From assembly GCA_013423385.1 (NCBI GenBank), contig BLZA01000010.1, forward strand, positions 558,001 through 622,000: DNA of 64,000 nucleotides, written 5' to 3'. This document shows, one piece after another, positions 24,590 through 38,735 of this stretch. Both the position numbers and the translations under genes were made by a program. The notes beneath the pieces were generated by a model that saw only the letters and a program-made list of their open reading frames with translations, was not told the origin of the DNA and ran no database searches. The number at the start of each line of letters is the position of its first letter. The first letter of the stretch is position 1. Source of the stretch: Naganishia liquefaciens. Lineage: Eukaryota > Basidiomycota > Tremellomycetes > Filobasidiales > Filobasidiaceae.

Positions 24590-27500
24590 TCAGTCCACAT
24601 CCATCATATACCACTCGGGATCCCCCGGCCGGATCTTCTTCTTCCCATTTTCATCAAACTCGTCACTATCATCATCCGAATCCTCTTTTTTCCTACTCGG
24701 CTTTTTGGGCGGCGGCGGCAGACGCTTGGCAGGCGCCTTGATGCTCTTGTGCAGCGAAGGAATGACGGAACGGCGGGAAAAGCCCATGCGCTTGACACCG
24801 CCGGTCGTTTGAACGACTTGAGGTAGATCGGTGCGGCCTGGAGAGACAACATTTCCGGGTATAAATATTGGCAGCGAAGAAGATGAATACGAGGCGGGCC
24901 ACTCACACGTTCGGAACTCCTTGACGTTGCCGTGCTTATCCACGACAAAACTCGGCTCGAACTTGACACCAGCAGGCGAGTTGACCGCCGATGACGCTAC
25001 CGGTTGCAGGACCTTTGATGCGGGCTATAACAATTGCGTTAGCGATCCGATCATGTCAAGATAAATACATGCTTACCTCGGCAGCTCTAGCCACGCCAGC
25101 CTCAGGGTCCTGCTTCGCTTCCACGCCTCCCTTCCCATCTTCGGCCCCACCATCCTCTGTACGCTCGCTCGCTTTGGCCGGCGCATAATCGACAGCCTCT
25201 GCAATCGGTTCCTGCCGCGCAGGCTCATGTTCTTCGATAACCTCGGCGGCCGACTTGTGTGCCTTTTTGCTGACAACCTTGATCTTTTTGACTGTGCTCT
25301 TGGACGCAGGCGGGTTAGACTGTTCCGCGGACTGGGCTGTTTCCGCAAGATCTTCGGTCTCGACCGTCGCATTGGCTGCGTCGTCGAGGTTTACTGGCTG
25401 ATCCGGCGCTTCAACCAAAACATCTGCCGTGACAGACTCGGCCTCTGTCGCCTGCCCCTTTTTGCACTTGGCCTGCGTCGGCTTCTTCCCCTTGCCAGCC
25501 TTGTCTTTCGCCGCCGCCGCCGCTGCCCTCTTCGCTTTCGCCGTCTTGGCCTTTGCCTTTGCCTTTTTGCCGCCAGTGGGAACAAAGTCGTCCTCGTCAT
25601 CGTCGTCCGCGACGGGCATATCGAGCGGCATCATCTCGTCGTATTCTTCATCTCGGATCGACTTTGACTTGGCTTTTGATTTCTTGGCAACTGCGACGCT
25701 TGAATTCACGTCTTCAGCCTCAGGCGCATCCTCAAAGTGGACCTTGTTGGGCGACTTTGCATCGGTCGCCGACGCCTTGAGTATCCCGCCTTTCGTCGCT
25801 GCCGAAAGCGGAAAGTCACGTGTGCTATTCGACGGGCTCAACTCGACGCTCAGCTCCAGTCGTCCACCCTTCTCGCTCGGCCCAGCATCCATATCCAGCG
25901 GATCCACGGACGAGTCTCTTGGCGCATCGACAGCTTTACCGGACGACGAGGCACGTTGAGATTTTTGTTGTGCCTTGGAGGCCTTGCGACGTTTGTTGTC
26001 GGGTGTCTGAAGCTGTTCACCTTCCGTCTCATCGTCGCTACTGATGATTGCCCGTTTCTTCCCGGCGCGCTTGGAGCCGAGAGCGGCACTCTCGGATGGA
26101 TCGACTTCGACATCCTTGGGTTCCGCTGTGGGTTTCCGCAAAGCAGACTTTTTCCCTTTTTGCACTTTGCCGGTGCTTCTGCCGCCGTCGTATTCCGAAA
26201 GCTCCGAATCGGAGTCGACAACCGATTTCCGCTTGCTGACGCCAGTCTTGCGTGTCGCCTCGTTGTCGCGACAATCGATGGTCGACGCGGAAACTGGGTC
26301 GACAGCTATTTTTGCCGATGAAGCCTGATCCTTGTCCTTGGAACTGTACGTCTTTGGCGGGGATTTCTTGCTTCGCCCATCAGCTGCAGTATCTTGTGCG
26401 CGTGGTTGTTCCAGCGCAGGCAATGGCCCCGCACCCTCATCGAGAGGTCTTGGCGGATCAGTTGACCCTAACGTTGTCGGATCATGCCTCGCGTTATTCC
26501 CATTGACCATAGACGACGACAATTCTTCCGCAGGCCGTACGCGCCGCTTAGGTTTCGGACGCGTCGATACAGGCGGAGCAAGAGCAGCAGACGTTGATGC
26601 CTTGTCTGATGAAGGACCAGCTGCGGAGCTGCCTTGAGCGGAAGATGTTGACTTTGTGGCAAGCGTTTGCGCGGCGATCGTAGGTGTTGCTGCACTGGTT
26701 GTCTCCGGAGTCACCAAGCCAGCTTCTGTATACGTCAATCGAGTTAGCGTTGCAGGACGCCCGGCTTTGAATGTGGACTCACCAAGTCCAACAACGTCCG
26801 CTCCTAGAAAGTTGGGCCTTGTGACATGAAGAGATTCGTCAATCGTCTCACGTGCGATATCTTGAACATCCTCTTCGCCCTCGCTATCGGCGACGATATC
26901 ATCCATCGTCGTCATCGCCATTTTCCCGTCCTTTTCCCCAACAGATGCGTTGGTCTGCGGAACCGCGGGTTTGCTGGTAGTCTTGATTGTGGGCTCTGGA
27001 GCTGATGTCGGAATAAAACTAGATGACGAAGAGATTCTGGATTCGGATGAGACTGGAGTGATAGCCGGCGCAGTTTGGATCACAGAGGACTTGGACAACG
27101 TTGCTGATGTGCGCGAAGAGTCGATATTGCTGCCCGTAGAGAAGGTTTGCGGTGTTTTGACACGATCTCCGACAACACGGTCGAGCGCAGTATCGCTTGA
27201 GATGATCGTCTGAGGACGAGATCTTTGCTGTTGTGGGAGCGGTACCCCAAGGTGGGTTGCACTATCGCTCGAGAGCGACGACCTAGCATCCAATGTCGAT
27301 GACGGAGCTTGCGGTGGTCCCTGTACTGCTGGATGCGACGTCGATATTACCGTAGGAAATTGCTCGCGTCGAGTCGTCTGCGGACTCTCCCGCGGATGTA
27401 CAGGATGATAGTAGCCCGAATCTGGCAGCGAGATAGCACCGGGTATGGACCGGTTGCTATCGCTGATATGACTAGTACTGCTCTTTGACGATGCAAAGCT

Positions 27501-27806
27501 CGGTCGATCGCTAGGTCCGTAAGAGCTTTGTGGAGCGGGCCGTGTGGTGGCTTGCCTGCGTGCGGCGGCAGTGTACGAAGGCGGAGCGAGGATCTGCGGG
27601 TTCTGCTTGTAGTAGCTCTGGGCGAGTTGCAGCTGTTGATGATACTGTTCCATAAACCCTCCGGCACTAGTATTCCGGGGATCCGTCCTTTGTGGCATGT
27701 GATTCGTAGGTAGCGGCGAGGAATCCTGAAAGGAAGCGGAGCTTGACGGCTCAGTGCTGAGCGCCAATGCTCGAGCGAGGTCTGATGCTTCGCGACGTCT
27801 GGACAT
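24590..27806 (-). CDS. Disordered nuclear-type protein with N-terminal UIM-like motif
   Basis: Exons, minus strand: 26783-27806, 25077-26725, 24907-25024, 24590-24837; 1,012 residues. The start is the first ATG (27806); the open frame extends upstream only through a TTG. Residues 3-20 (RREASDLARALALSTE) match the ubiquitin-interacting motif pattern (acidic start, L-x-x-A-x-x-x-S). The rest is low-complexity with acidic/Ser clusters (VADSEGEEDVQDIA), basic clusters (KRRVRPAEE, KKAKAKAKTAK), and a C-terminal GFSRRSVIPSLH box before an acidic and basic tail ending YMMDVD. This is the look of a chromatin or DNA-repair scaffold, but I cannot name the family. The intron at 26726-26782 is 57 bases with no stop, so its retention would keep frame. 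Confidence 0.72.
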
Positions 27807-28844
27807 TCGCTGCTCCAAGCAAAACGTGGGTCTTTGCCTAGGGTATACCGCTACTGCAGAGTGCTATCCCCACCACTGTTGGACAGGCAACGGGCCGTGT
27901 ATCGATAGTCCGGTGAATCCACCTCGGCAACTGAATGGAATGACTGAATCAACGACCAAATGGAGGCGACATGCTGCTCGATCTGTTGATTTTGTGGCAC
28001 GCGTCGTTCTGCATCCGCCCTCATGAGTCATCACCCATCGCCCACACAAAAGGCGCAGGGGTGCGCTTGCCTGCTCGCAGCGAAAAGTATATAGAGCACG
28101 CGTTCAAGACACCGTCCGCGACGCCTCTCCCTTTCCCACTCAGCGTCCCATCTCCGACAGCGTCTCGGCCCCGCTTGCTTCTTTCTTGCATACGCCCCCG
28201 CGACGCTCTCGGAACAATGGGTTATGCACGATAAAACGACAAGAAAACAATCCCCAAGGGCTTTGCTTGAGATTGATCACAGTGCTCCGCGACCTTTCTC
28301 TTACTAGCTTCTCGTGCTTGAGGCGAGGGGCGCGTCCTGTAACAGGGGCGTATTCCTCGTCTCATGCGCGTATTCTTGGAAGAACAACGTTACGCGTCCA
28401 CTGTCCCCTCTCGGGGGGACGGAGGCGCTCGGTCTAGACAACCGTTCCGGGTTTCGGGAGACGTTCTCTGTTCCACCCTTGATCATCCTGGTCTTCACAG
28501 ACCTCTGGATGGGTGATCGAGGACTAAATGGAGGTGACACTTGTTGTAATCTTTCGTATACTGGCTATCTATCTCGATTCGTGGCTCACAACCTGTTCAT
28601 TCTGTACGGATGGTTCGCCCACATACAAGAGTCGACTTGGCATCCGGTGATAACTTCTTTCCCGGCATTGAAAGTACGTCCTACATCAATCAACACACCG
28701 CGCATCTACCCGCATTCAGCGCATGGTCAACATGTATGCTACCTGGACTTTTTTGTAAGACAAGTGCACACGCATTGATAAACTTGACAAATACCCCTAT
28801 ACATCAGGTCTCTGGCATACAAGCACCAACGAGTCTGAGCGAAT
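27807..28844. other. Intergenic, about 1 kb
   Basis: Upstream region of the UIM-like gene and 3' flank of the beta-mannosidase gene. A TATATAG-like site at about 28088-28095 can be read on the minus strand. No gene was supported. Confidence 0.5.
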
Positions 28845-31800
28845 CTAAGCCGTGCCATCTCCGAGATACTGCAAGCCACATAAAGTCAGCCGGATTCCAA
28901 ACGGTGGGGGAAACGGATTTGCAAAGCTCACTCTTGCCCGGACCTTCCTGCCCTTGAGCCCCTTTGCAACCACGACCTGATCATCCTCGGGCATCATATC
29001 AATCGCCTGATCACTCCATCGGCATTCACCATCCGTCTCGTCCGTTGACCGGTCCGCGACATCGAGGATGATACCCTTGATTGGCCGTTTGCAGCTCAGC
29101 GTGAGCGTCTCTCCATCCGCGCCCGTGGTAATGGTCAGCTCCGGGTCCGGGAATTGAATGTACTTCCATGGTTCGGGCCAGTTGGCTGTAAGAGACGGGG
29201 ATCAGCAGTGACAAGGGGATAGCGAGAATCGGGCTTCGCTTACCATAACGCGCCAAGACGCTGCCGTCGCTGTCGATCAGTCGCGCACCGACGACAATAG
29301 TCTTTGGTACCTCGCTCAATTTTGTACGGACGATCTGACCGGGCACCAGGCCCTTCCAGAATTCGGTCGAAGAATTGGCGGCCAGTGTCACATCCCGGGT
29401 AATCTTCTCGACCACCGCGCCCGTGTGCAAGTCAAAGGCGACGACATCGAGCGTACATTGCTTCTCCGTGTGCGCCGAATTGTTACCCCAAATCTCCAAA
29501 GTCTGCTCGATCTTGAACTTGACATCCGAATGCTTGTCCTCCTTGGTCTGCACATCTTTTCTCGCCATTCCGACCGTGAAAGGAGCAAGTTCTCGGGCGA
29601 CGGCGAAAAAGGCGGGTTTGGGACGCAAAAAGTAGTCAACAATGGCCCACGACGTCGTCGGCCAGCAGTCGTTGATCTGCCATACCAATGCGCCGGCAGT
29701 GAATTCGCGGCCCTTGCCTCGCCATTCGCGACGCCATAGTCGGTATGCAGCAGCAAGGACTTCGGCCTGCATGACCTGGGTGTAGTAAACGTACGACTCC
29801 ATGTCAAAGGCGTGGCGGAAGTTCTCCATGAGGTACAGTTCGAGTCGTCGCTCGAAACCGTCGGCCTTGTTATGAGAGCAGATGGTTCGTGATTGAGGGA
29901 ACCGTTCGGCGATGTTGCCGTCCAGCCAATAATCGACGGTTCGGATATCAGGATAGCCCTCCATGCCGAATTCCCTAGTGCATTTGATTAGCGAGAGCCT
30001 TTGTCCTAAGAACCTAAAACCCACGAGACAAATCTCCCGGCAAGCTTATCCCAATTATGCCAAGGCTCCTGCGTGCCGTGCCAAACGTTCCACTGATGGA
30101 TGTCGCCGACCGTGGGGTCACGACTGTCTTTCCCGCCCCATGGGCTCCCGTAGTGATAGGTGACATCACTAAGACTGTTGACGGCATTGGGAAGAACCTT
30201 TTCGTAGAAGTGCCGGCTAGTGTAGGGGATATCAGCACCTTGTTCTAAGTTGTCCGAGGAAACTCACGCAGGGAAGGCGGTTTTACGGAAATCGGCATCG
30301 TGGTCATCGTAATCGATTTCCAAGTTGATGGCTTCCGCAACCTGATAGTCTTCGTTGTTGCCCGCGAACAAAGCCAGTGATGGATGGTTACGTAGTCTCT
30401 TGACGACTTGCTTTGCCTCTTCCTCGACGCTGGCCACGAGATCATCAAACGCAGGGTAGATGGCACAGCCAAACATGAAATCTTGCCAAACCAAGAGACC
30501 AAGTTCATCGCACAAGTCGTAAAAGATGTCGGGCTCGTAGATTCCGCCAGCCCAGACTCGAACCATGTTCTGATTGCCCGCCACCATCAACTCCAGCCAG
30601 GCGCGGTACCGTTCGGGCGTCACCTCGGTCAAAAAGTTGTCTGCTGGAATCCAATTGGACCCGCCGCAAAAGATTCGGCGTCCGTTGACCTCGAATAAGA
30701 AACTGGTACCCGGAGCATCCTCGAGCTTCTCCTGGACCAGACGTAGAGAACGGAACCCGAATCTTGAAGTGTGTCGTGCAACATCAGCATGGCCATCAAA
30801 CTGTACGTTGGTGTGCCCGTTGGTGTGTCCGTTGACTTGCCCGTTGACGTCTCCGTTGGTGTGCGCGTTGACGTGCCCGTTGGCGTGTCCATTGACGCGT
30901 CCGTTCGCGTATCCGTTGACTTCATTACTGTAGTCTTTCCTGAGCACCACCTCCAAGGTATATAGAGGCTGAGCACCATGACCGACAGGCCACCAGATGT
31001 CAACCTCGCCTGACCTGAAAGACCATTTCACACGGCCAATTGTAGTCTCCCCTTCCGCCGTGAGCGAGACGTCGTATTCCTCCTTGACGATTCGTCCCTC
31101 TTTGTCAACCAGCTTGACGTCGGCCTTGAGCCCCTGAGCTTGACCGGAGACCTCGAATGTGGATTCCAGTTGAGGGGCGTCGTAAGGCTCATTGAGCACA
31201 ACGCTGATGCGATTCGAATCGACACGCGCAGTATACGCCTCGAGAAGAATATCTTTCCACGGTCCGACTGTCATAAGAATGGGCCCCCAGTCCCAGCCCC
31301 AGCCGTACTGGGCCTTGCGAACGTAGCACCTGGAGGAGACACCGTTCCAAAGCGTAACTGGTTTGCCGTATTTTCCAGTCTCCCTGTCATAGTTTTCGGG
31401 CCTGTTAAGCTTGAGCTCTCGTTCCTCGATTGCCTTGGCAGCGAGGTATGTTGAGGGGAAAAAGAGGGTAAGAGAATAGGTGGTCGATTCGGACGAATTG
31501 CTCTCTGAGAGGTGTTGCTTGATGTTGACTCGATGGGCGATAAACATGTTTTCGGCAGACAGGATCTCTTTGCCGTCCTAACCGTCAGAAAAGGTCAGCT
31601 TGAGACTTGCTCAATCGAGATAACACTCACCAGCTTTACGGTGCACATTGTGTCTAGACCTTCGAACACCAAGTCCACATAGGGTAGAGCGGCCTGCTCG
31701 GCGGTCACGGTGATTTCCGTTCGGAACATCCAGTCGGCCTCGCCAACCCACTTGAATCCAAAGTTGGTCAAATCAGGCTACAGGACAGATGGCGACAACA

Positions 31801-32016
31801 TACCTGTACATCATATTCATTCATTCCCTTGTAGGGATCTTCAATGTCTCCTCGCTTGATCAATTCGACATGGACACTCGTCGGCATGTCACCTTGAGCG
31901 ATATCGAACCACTTGAGTCTCTTCATGGCAGCGGCCTCATCCGTTGCTCTGTCCTCGACTTGCGCAAAAGACCACTTGCAGGTCTTGGAGAGATTCCTGA
32001 CGGACATCTTGGACAT
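28845..32016 (-). CDS. Beta-mannosidase, GH2 family
   Basis: Exons, minus strand: 31804-32016, 31631-31750, 30268-31577, 30025-30216, 29244-29974, 28932-29185, 28845-28868; 947 residues, intact frame. N-terminal jelly-roll (DPYKGMNEYDVQ, then WVGEADW), immunoglobulin-like beta domain, then a TIM barrel with FCGGSNWIPAD and MVRVWAGGIYEPD. The acid/base Glu lies in FAGNNED and the nucleophile in VSEFGMEGYPD, with an intron directly before the nucleophile Glu. It removes terminal beta-mannose from mannan or N-glycan-derived oligosaccharides. No signal peptide is seen, as in intracellular fungal clade B enzymes. A 40-residue insert of NGH/NGD-type repeats (30795-30925) interrupts the beta domain just before the barrel. 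Start chosen at the first ATG before KWSFAQVED. Confidence 0.95.
30795..30925 (-). repeat. Coding minisatellite (Asn-Gly repeats) inside the beta-mannosidase gene
   Basis: Tandem 12-base units (GTGNGTCCGTTG-type on the plus strand) encode V-N-G-H and T-N-G-H repeats. Units vary mostly in one or two bases, so length variation between strains is likely. Confidence 0.85.
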
Positions 32017-32815
32017 CTGAGGCACAGTTTCACCAGGTCGTCTGGTGCCCCAAACACCTCGACCTTGATACCGTGAATGCTATGGTTTCAGAGACCTCCA
32101 GACCTTTTCGAGTGGGGTGACTATCTCTCTTATATATGGAAGTCGAGGGCTCATCGCCGACAATGGTGTCCCTGGAATGGATTAGATCCCGGGCGAGTCC
32201 TCGGAAAATCTTGAACATGCATCGAGTGGAATTGACTGACACGAGAAGATGAGAGAGAGAGCTTAGCTCGGACATCGCCGACGCGATTCTGGACTTTTGC
32301 ATAACGCCGTGGATTCTCCGGCAAAAGGCCATTCTCGCTCCTTTTCGAACAAGGCTCATACCGGCGATGCGTCCGTCCGGCAGCCGTTACATCTTGTGCT
32401 CGATCAAGGTCACCTCGAGCTTTACCAGTTTAGAACCCGTGGACAACGAGAACGAGCTGAAGCCCGCCGATCACACGCGGCGGCGTGTCCGCAATGCCTC
32501 GTACATCCTACTGCAAAACATACGAGTCAGATTGCATTGATCAAAGCAAACTGCACAAACAGTAGAGCGAGAGCCAGAGATCACTGAAGTGCCAAGAACA
32601 GGTAATCGAAGTATGACCGCCTTTCCAAGCTATATCAACGTCAATCTCAAAGCTCTTTTACGGAAATCTAAAATTCCATAATTCCATCAAGTTACATTCC
32701 TGTCAATCGAGCTATGGAACAATTCTAGGCAACATTTTCTTTTCTGTTTTTTTCTCGTGTCTGCCGGCACGTCAAACTCAATCGCTCCTCTCTATGTCAC
32801 TGGACAAGGAGGCGT
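32017..32815. other. Intergenic; upstream region of the beta-mannosidase gene
   Basis: A TATATAT tract at about 32130-32137 lies roughly 115 bases upstream of the beta-mannosidase ATG and may be its TATA box. A 110-codon minus-strand open frame here has no family resemblance. The low end is the 3' flank of ZWF1. Confidence 0.5.
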
Positions 32816-34696
32816 TTAGAGGTTGCTGGACATGTCGGTTCGAGGCCAAGAGCTGTAGGAGACGGACTATGAGTGACTTGTTCTTGTACCAAACGAAAAC
32901 TACTCACTATCCGGTGTTCGAACGCTTGAAGCCGTACTGGTTGATGAAGTCGTCTAGGCTTTCGGGACCTCGGGATCCGTACGGGTATGGCTCGGGCTTA
33001 GGAGCATCGCCATTCTTTCCGTCAATCCAGTGGAGGATAGGTGTAAAGATCTAGTGGCGCCTGCGTGTCAGCATTGAACCGTGATACAAGAAAGGGGATC
33101 TCACCTCCCATGCCACATCCAGTTCGTCGTCTCGGACAAAGTTGGAGTGGTCGCCCTTGAAGGCGTCCAAGATGAGCGACTCGTAAGCCTCGGGGATCTT
33201 TGCCTTGTCGAATCTGCGCTTGTAGGTGAGGTCCAGTTCAATAGGGATAGCCCGCGTCAACAGTCCCGGCGTTTTGGCGTTCATCTTCATGTAGATTGCC
33301 TCGTCTGGCTGGATTCGGAGGACGAGCTCGTTTCGAGGGATATCAGAGAAGATGCCCGGGGTCACATCCTTGTACTGGACTCGGACCTCGACCTTGGCCT
33401 CGTTGAGAGCTGAAGAGGAAGCTCAACACGCGCAACATGCATCATCGTCGGCATGCTCACCTTTACCGGCCTTCATGATGAAAGGCACACCTTCCCATCG
33501 AGGGTTGTTGATGAACAGCGCCAAGGCAGCGAAAGTCGGGCAAACGGAACCCTTGGGAACTGTATCATCGTCGAGGTATCCGGGCTTGCCGTCAGCGGCA
33601 ACGTATTGACCCAACAAGGTGTTCTGCTTCTCGATGGCGGGAATGCATCGAAGGACCTTGACCTGTAGAGACTTGAGCAAGGGTTTCCAACGCCAAGGTT
33701 TAGACTCGCCTTTTCGTCTCGGACATCCTCGGCAGAGAACGAGACCGGACGCTCCATGGTCAAGATGGACAAGGTTTGCAGCAAGTCTGACCGTCATGTC
33801 AGTATAAGACAAAGCATGATGTCCGGCGACTTACGGTTCTGGCAAACATCTCGAATGATTCCAAACTCGTCAAAGTATCCGCCACGACCTTCCGTTCCGA
33901 ACGGCTCCTTGAACGTGATCTGAACGTTGGAGATAAAGTTCTTGTTCCAGCTGGACTCGATCCAGAGGTTACCGAATCGAAGGAGAAGCAAGTTCTTGAC
34001 CATCTCCTTGCCCAAGTAGTGATCAATACGGTACGTCTCGTCCTCAGACCATTCCTTCTTCAGTGCGGACATCATCTCACGGCACGAGTCGAGGTCCTTG
34101 CCGAATGGCTTCTCGATGACGATTCGAGCGTTCTTGGCGCCTTCGTAGCAGTTCTTCTTCAAGTTTGTCGCGACGACGGTGAATACCGAGGGAGGCAATG
34201 CCATGTAGAAGATTCGGTTGGGTCCTTGACCCTTGCCGTCTCGCTTTCCCTCGATCTCCTCCATTGCCTTGGTCAAGGCCTGGAAGCCCTCGTCCTTGTC
34301 ATAAGGTCCGGCAATGTACGACGAGATCTCCTGGAACTTTTTCAGTTTTTCGTCATGGTTGGCTTTCTCCTCGGCCGAGGCGTCCTCCTTGGGCGCCTTG
34401 ATGTGGCCAATCTGTCGGTCCTTGAACTCTTCGTCGCTGAGCTTGGATCGAGCGTATCCGATAATGCGGAGATCCTCGGGAAGGTAGCCCTCCTTGTACA
34501 GACCAAACAAGGCCGGGAACGTCTTCTTCTTGGCCAAATCTCCCGACGCGCCGAGAACGACAATGATCGTCTCGCCCTTGAGTTCGTGTCCACTCTGCTC
34601 CATCGACGGGATTGTGCCTGCGCCAGTCTGCAGGTAGTCGTCGAGAATCGAGTTGCGTCGCTGACGCTGGGCGGATGCCTGTTGTTCGGATGACAT
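32816..34696 (-). CDS. ZWF1: Glucose-6-phosphate 1-dehydrogenase
   Basis: Exons, minus strand: 33835-34696, 33710-33786, 33461-33662, 33105-33409, 32908-33050, 32816-32852; 541 residues, intact frame. It oxidises glucose-6-phosphate to 6-phosphogluconolactone, making NADPH for the oxidative pentose phosphate pathway in the cytosol. The NADP-binding [10 protein letters not shown], the signature [13 protein letters not shown] with the catalytic His, EKPFGKDL, and the C-terminal GYSWP box are all present. An N-terminal extension of about 38 residues (with RRNSI, a PKA-like site) precedes the fold. The intron at 33663-33709 has a GC donor (GCGAGT). The last intron interrupts the codon before SWP, and the final exon is 37 bases. 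Confidence 0.97.
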
Positions 34697-35941
34697 GATA
34701 CAATGTGCGGGGATTCTGGCAGGGGGTCAAGACGAGGGAAGCCAGTGCCCACTTGGTCGACTCACAACAGCGATAACGTGTACCAGAATCAGACCAGATG
34801 GCGAAATCGAGGCGATAGGAAACGGAGACGCAAACAAACGTCAAGCAGAGACCGCAACAGGAATGAAACGATCTGGCCGTTCAACCGCTTATCCAAAGGG
34901 CGAAAGGGAGCTGAAGCTGAGTAATACGAATTCCGCCCAAAATGACGCGAGCGGGGAGCGGGGAGCGGGCCCGGAAACGAAACGAGGAGTGACGATGGCT
35001 CTGACGTCGGACGCCCCCAGCAGAAACAACGCGACGGTGTTGGCGGCAGGTGGAGGCTGTCGCATGCCGGACGAGAGCGAATGAGAATCGGCAGTCGGGC
35101 CGTGAATGGGTGAGGGCATGCAATCTCTCGCCATGGGGAATCGGAATGCCTGAGTCGTTCCCAAGACTGTCACCGGTGGGTCCGGATGGCGCTCCGAAGC
35201 ACTTGAAAGATCTTGTTGCATGGATAATGGTATATGCATGCAGATTTGTGAAGCCAGAAATCTTTTTTCGAGAGCGTTTCCCAAGGGGACTATCGAAATT
35301 CTCGAGCAGTTGAGGAGATCGAGAGATGACAAGCGACTTTTATCTACGCATGTTCAGTGGATGTATGGCAGTCGGCGAATGCTACATGGTCATTCCTGCA
35401 GACTTTAGTGGCGAGAGCGAATCCAGCCTTGCAGAACAGCTGTGGACTTTGGATCTGCGTGTGACATCAATCGAGTAATAATGCGTTATGAGCATGAATC
35501 CCGGAGACTGCACATGTTTCAGACTCCATGCCGCAATGGAGAATTCCCCTGGTTCTCGAAATAATTATGCATTATTCTGCATGTCAGGATGAGGAGACGA
35601 AACCACCTCTGGGACTCTTTCAGGGATGTGTAACGTGCGTGGCGATTTCCCAGAGGTAGAACAAAGGGGCTGCTCATATGCTTCAAAGAGTTTCCCATCT
35701 CTTTGCAACAAGGGGAAAGCCGCGTCTAAGCATTCCCACTTTACTCGAAACTTCGAGCGATCGAGCTGCTAGCGCGAGCTGACCGGCCGCCGGCCCAAGT
35801 TCCACGCTGATTCCGCGCATTCCCCTCGGTGCTTACACGTCAACAGCCAGCCAACGCTCGCGACGATATAACGACGGCCACCACCCTTTTTCGCCATCGG
35901 AGCAGCGGCAGCGGGATCAGTTTCAGTTTCGACAACGCAAG
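34697..35941. other. Divergent intergenic region ZWF1-KAR2
   Basis: About 1.2 kb serving as upstream region for both genes. The KAR2-proximal 200 bases hold heat-shock- and UPR-like sites, listed separately. A TGACGTCG sequence lies near 35001. No gene was supported. Confidence 0.6.
35746..35842 (+). promoter_or_regulatory. Putative heat-shock and unfolded-protein-response elements of the BiP gene
   Basis: Three sites lie 100-200 bases before the ATG: a GAAnnTTC heat-shock unit (GAAACTTC at 35747-35754), a CACGCTG at 35803-35809 (the reverse of CAGCGTG, the yeast KAR2 UPRE core), and ACACGTCA at 35835-35842 (reverse of TGACGTGT, the UPRE/XBP1-type core). Such sites are expected before an ER Hsp70 gene; binding here is inferred. 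Confidence 0.5.
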
Positions 35942-38247
<2,306 letters not shown>

Positions 38248-38735
38248 AGGGAAATAAAAGCATTCATGCAGTAGTACCAGATATTGGCATTAAATGATTC
38301 TGCAGGTCGGGAGAATCCTCGGGAAGCCTTGTTTCGGTCTTTCCCACATCTACCAAGTCTAGAAATCTGCGAATGCAGGCCACGTCTGAGCAGTGCAAAA
38401 GCAGAAGCGAAAACATGTGAAGACAGTCACTTGAGATACTTTAGTAATGTCGCCAAAGTCCAGCGGTCCAGAAAAAAGAACGGTCTCATCAGAGTCAAGC
38501 GGCTCTTGATTGCTTCTGGTCGTTCGGCCAGTAGAATGCTAGATTATGCTCAGAACTTCGATGAGCCTTCAGATTTTATCAGGCAAATGGCCTTGAACAT
38601 TTCTATATTCTTGCTGGATGGCTTACACCTGCCGAATCGCACGTCTATCTATCTTGCTACCAGATTTGGATTCGGCACGCCATGCGGACCACCTTCTGCT
38701 GGACTTCCCATTGAATTTTCCACTCGCTAGCATCG
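38248..38735. other. Intergenic, convergent 3' ends
   Basis: 3' flanks of KAR2 and the short-chain dehydrogenase gene. A plus-strand open frame of 148 codons begins at a TTG and has no recognisable features; I treat it as chance. Confidence 0.5.

Noticed and set aside
38284-38730. Plus-strand open frame of 148 codons after KAR2
   Set aside because: Starts at a TTG inside the likely 3' UTR and has no family resemblance.
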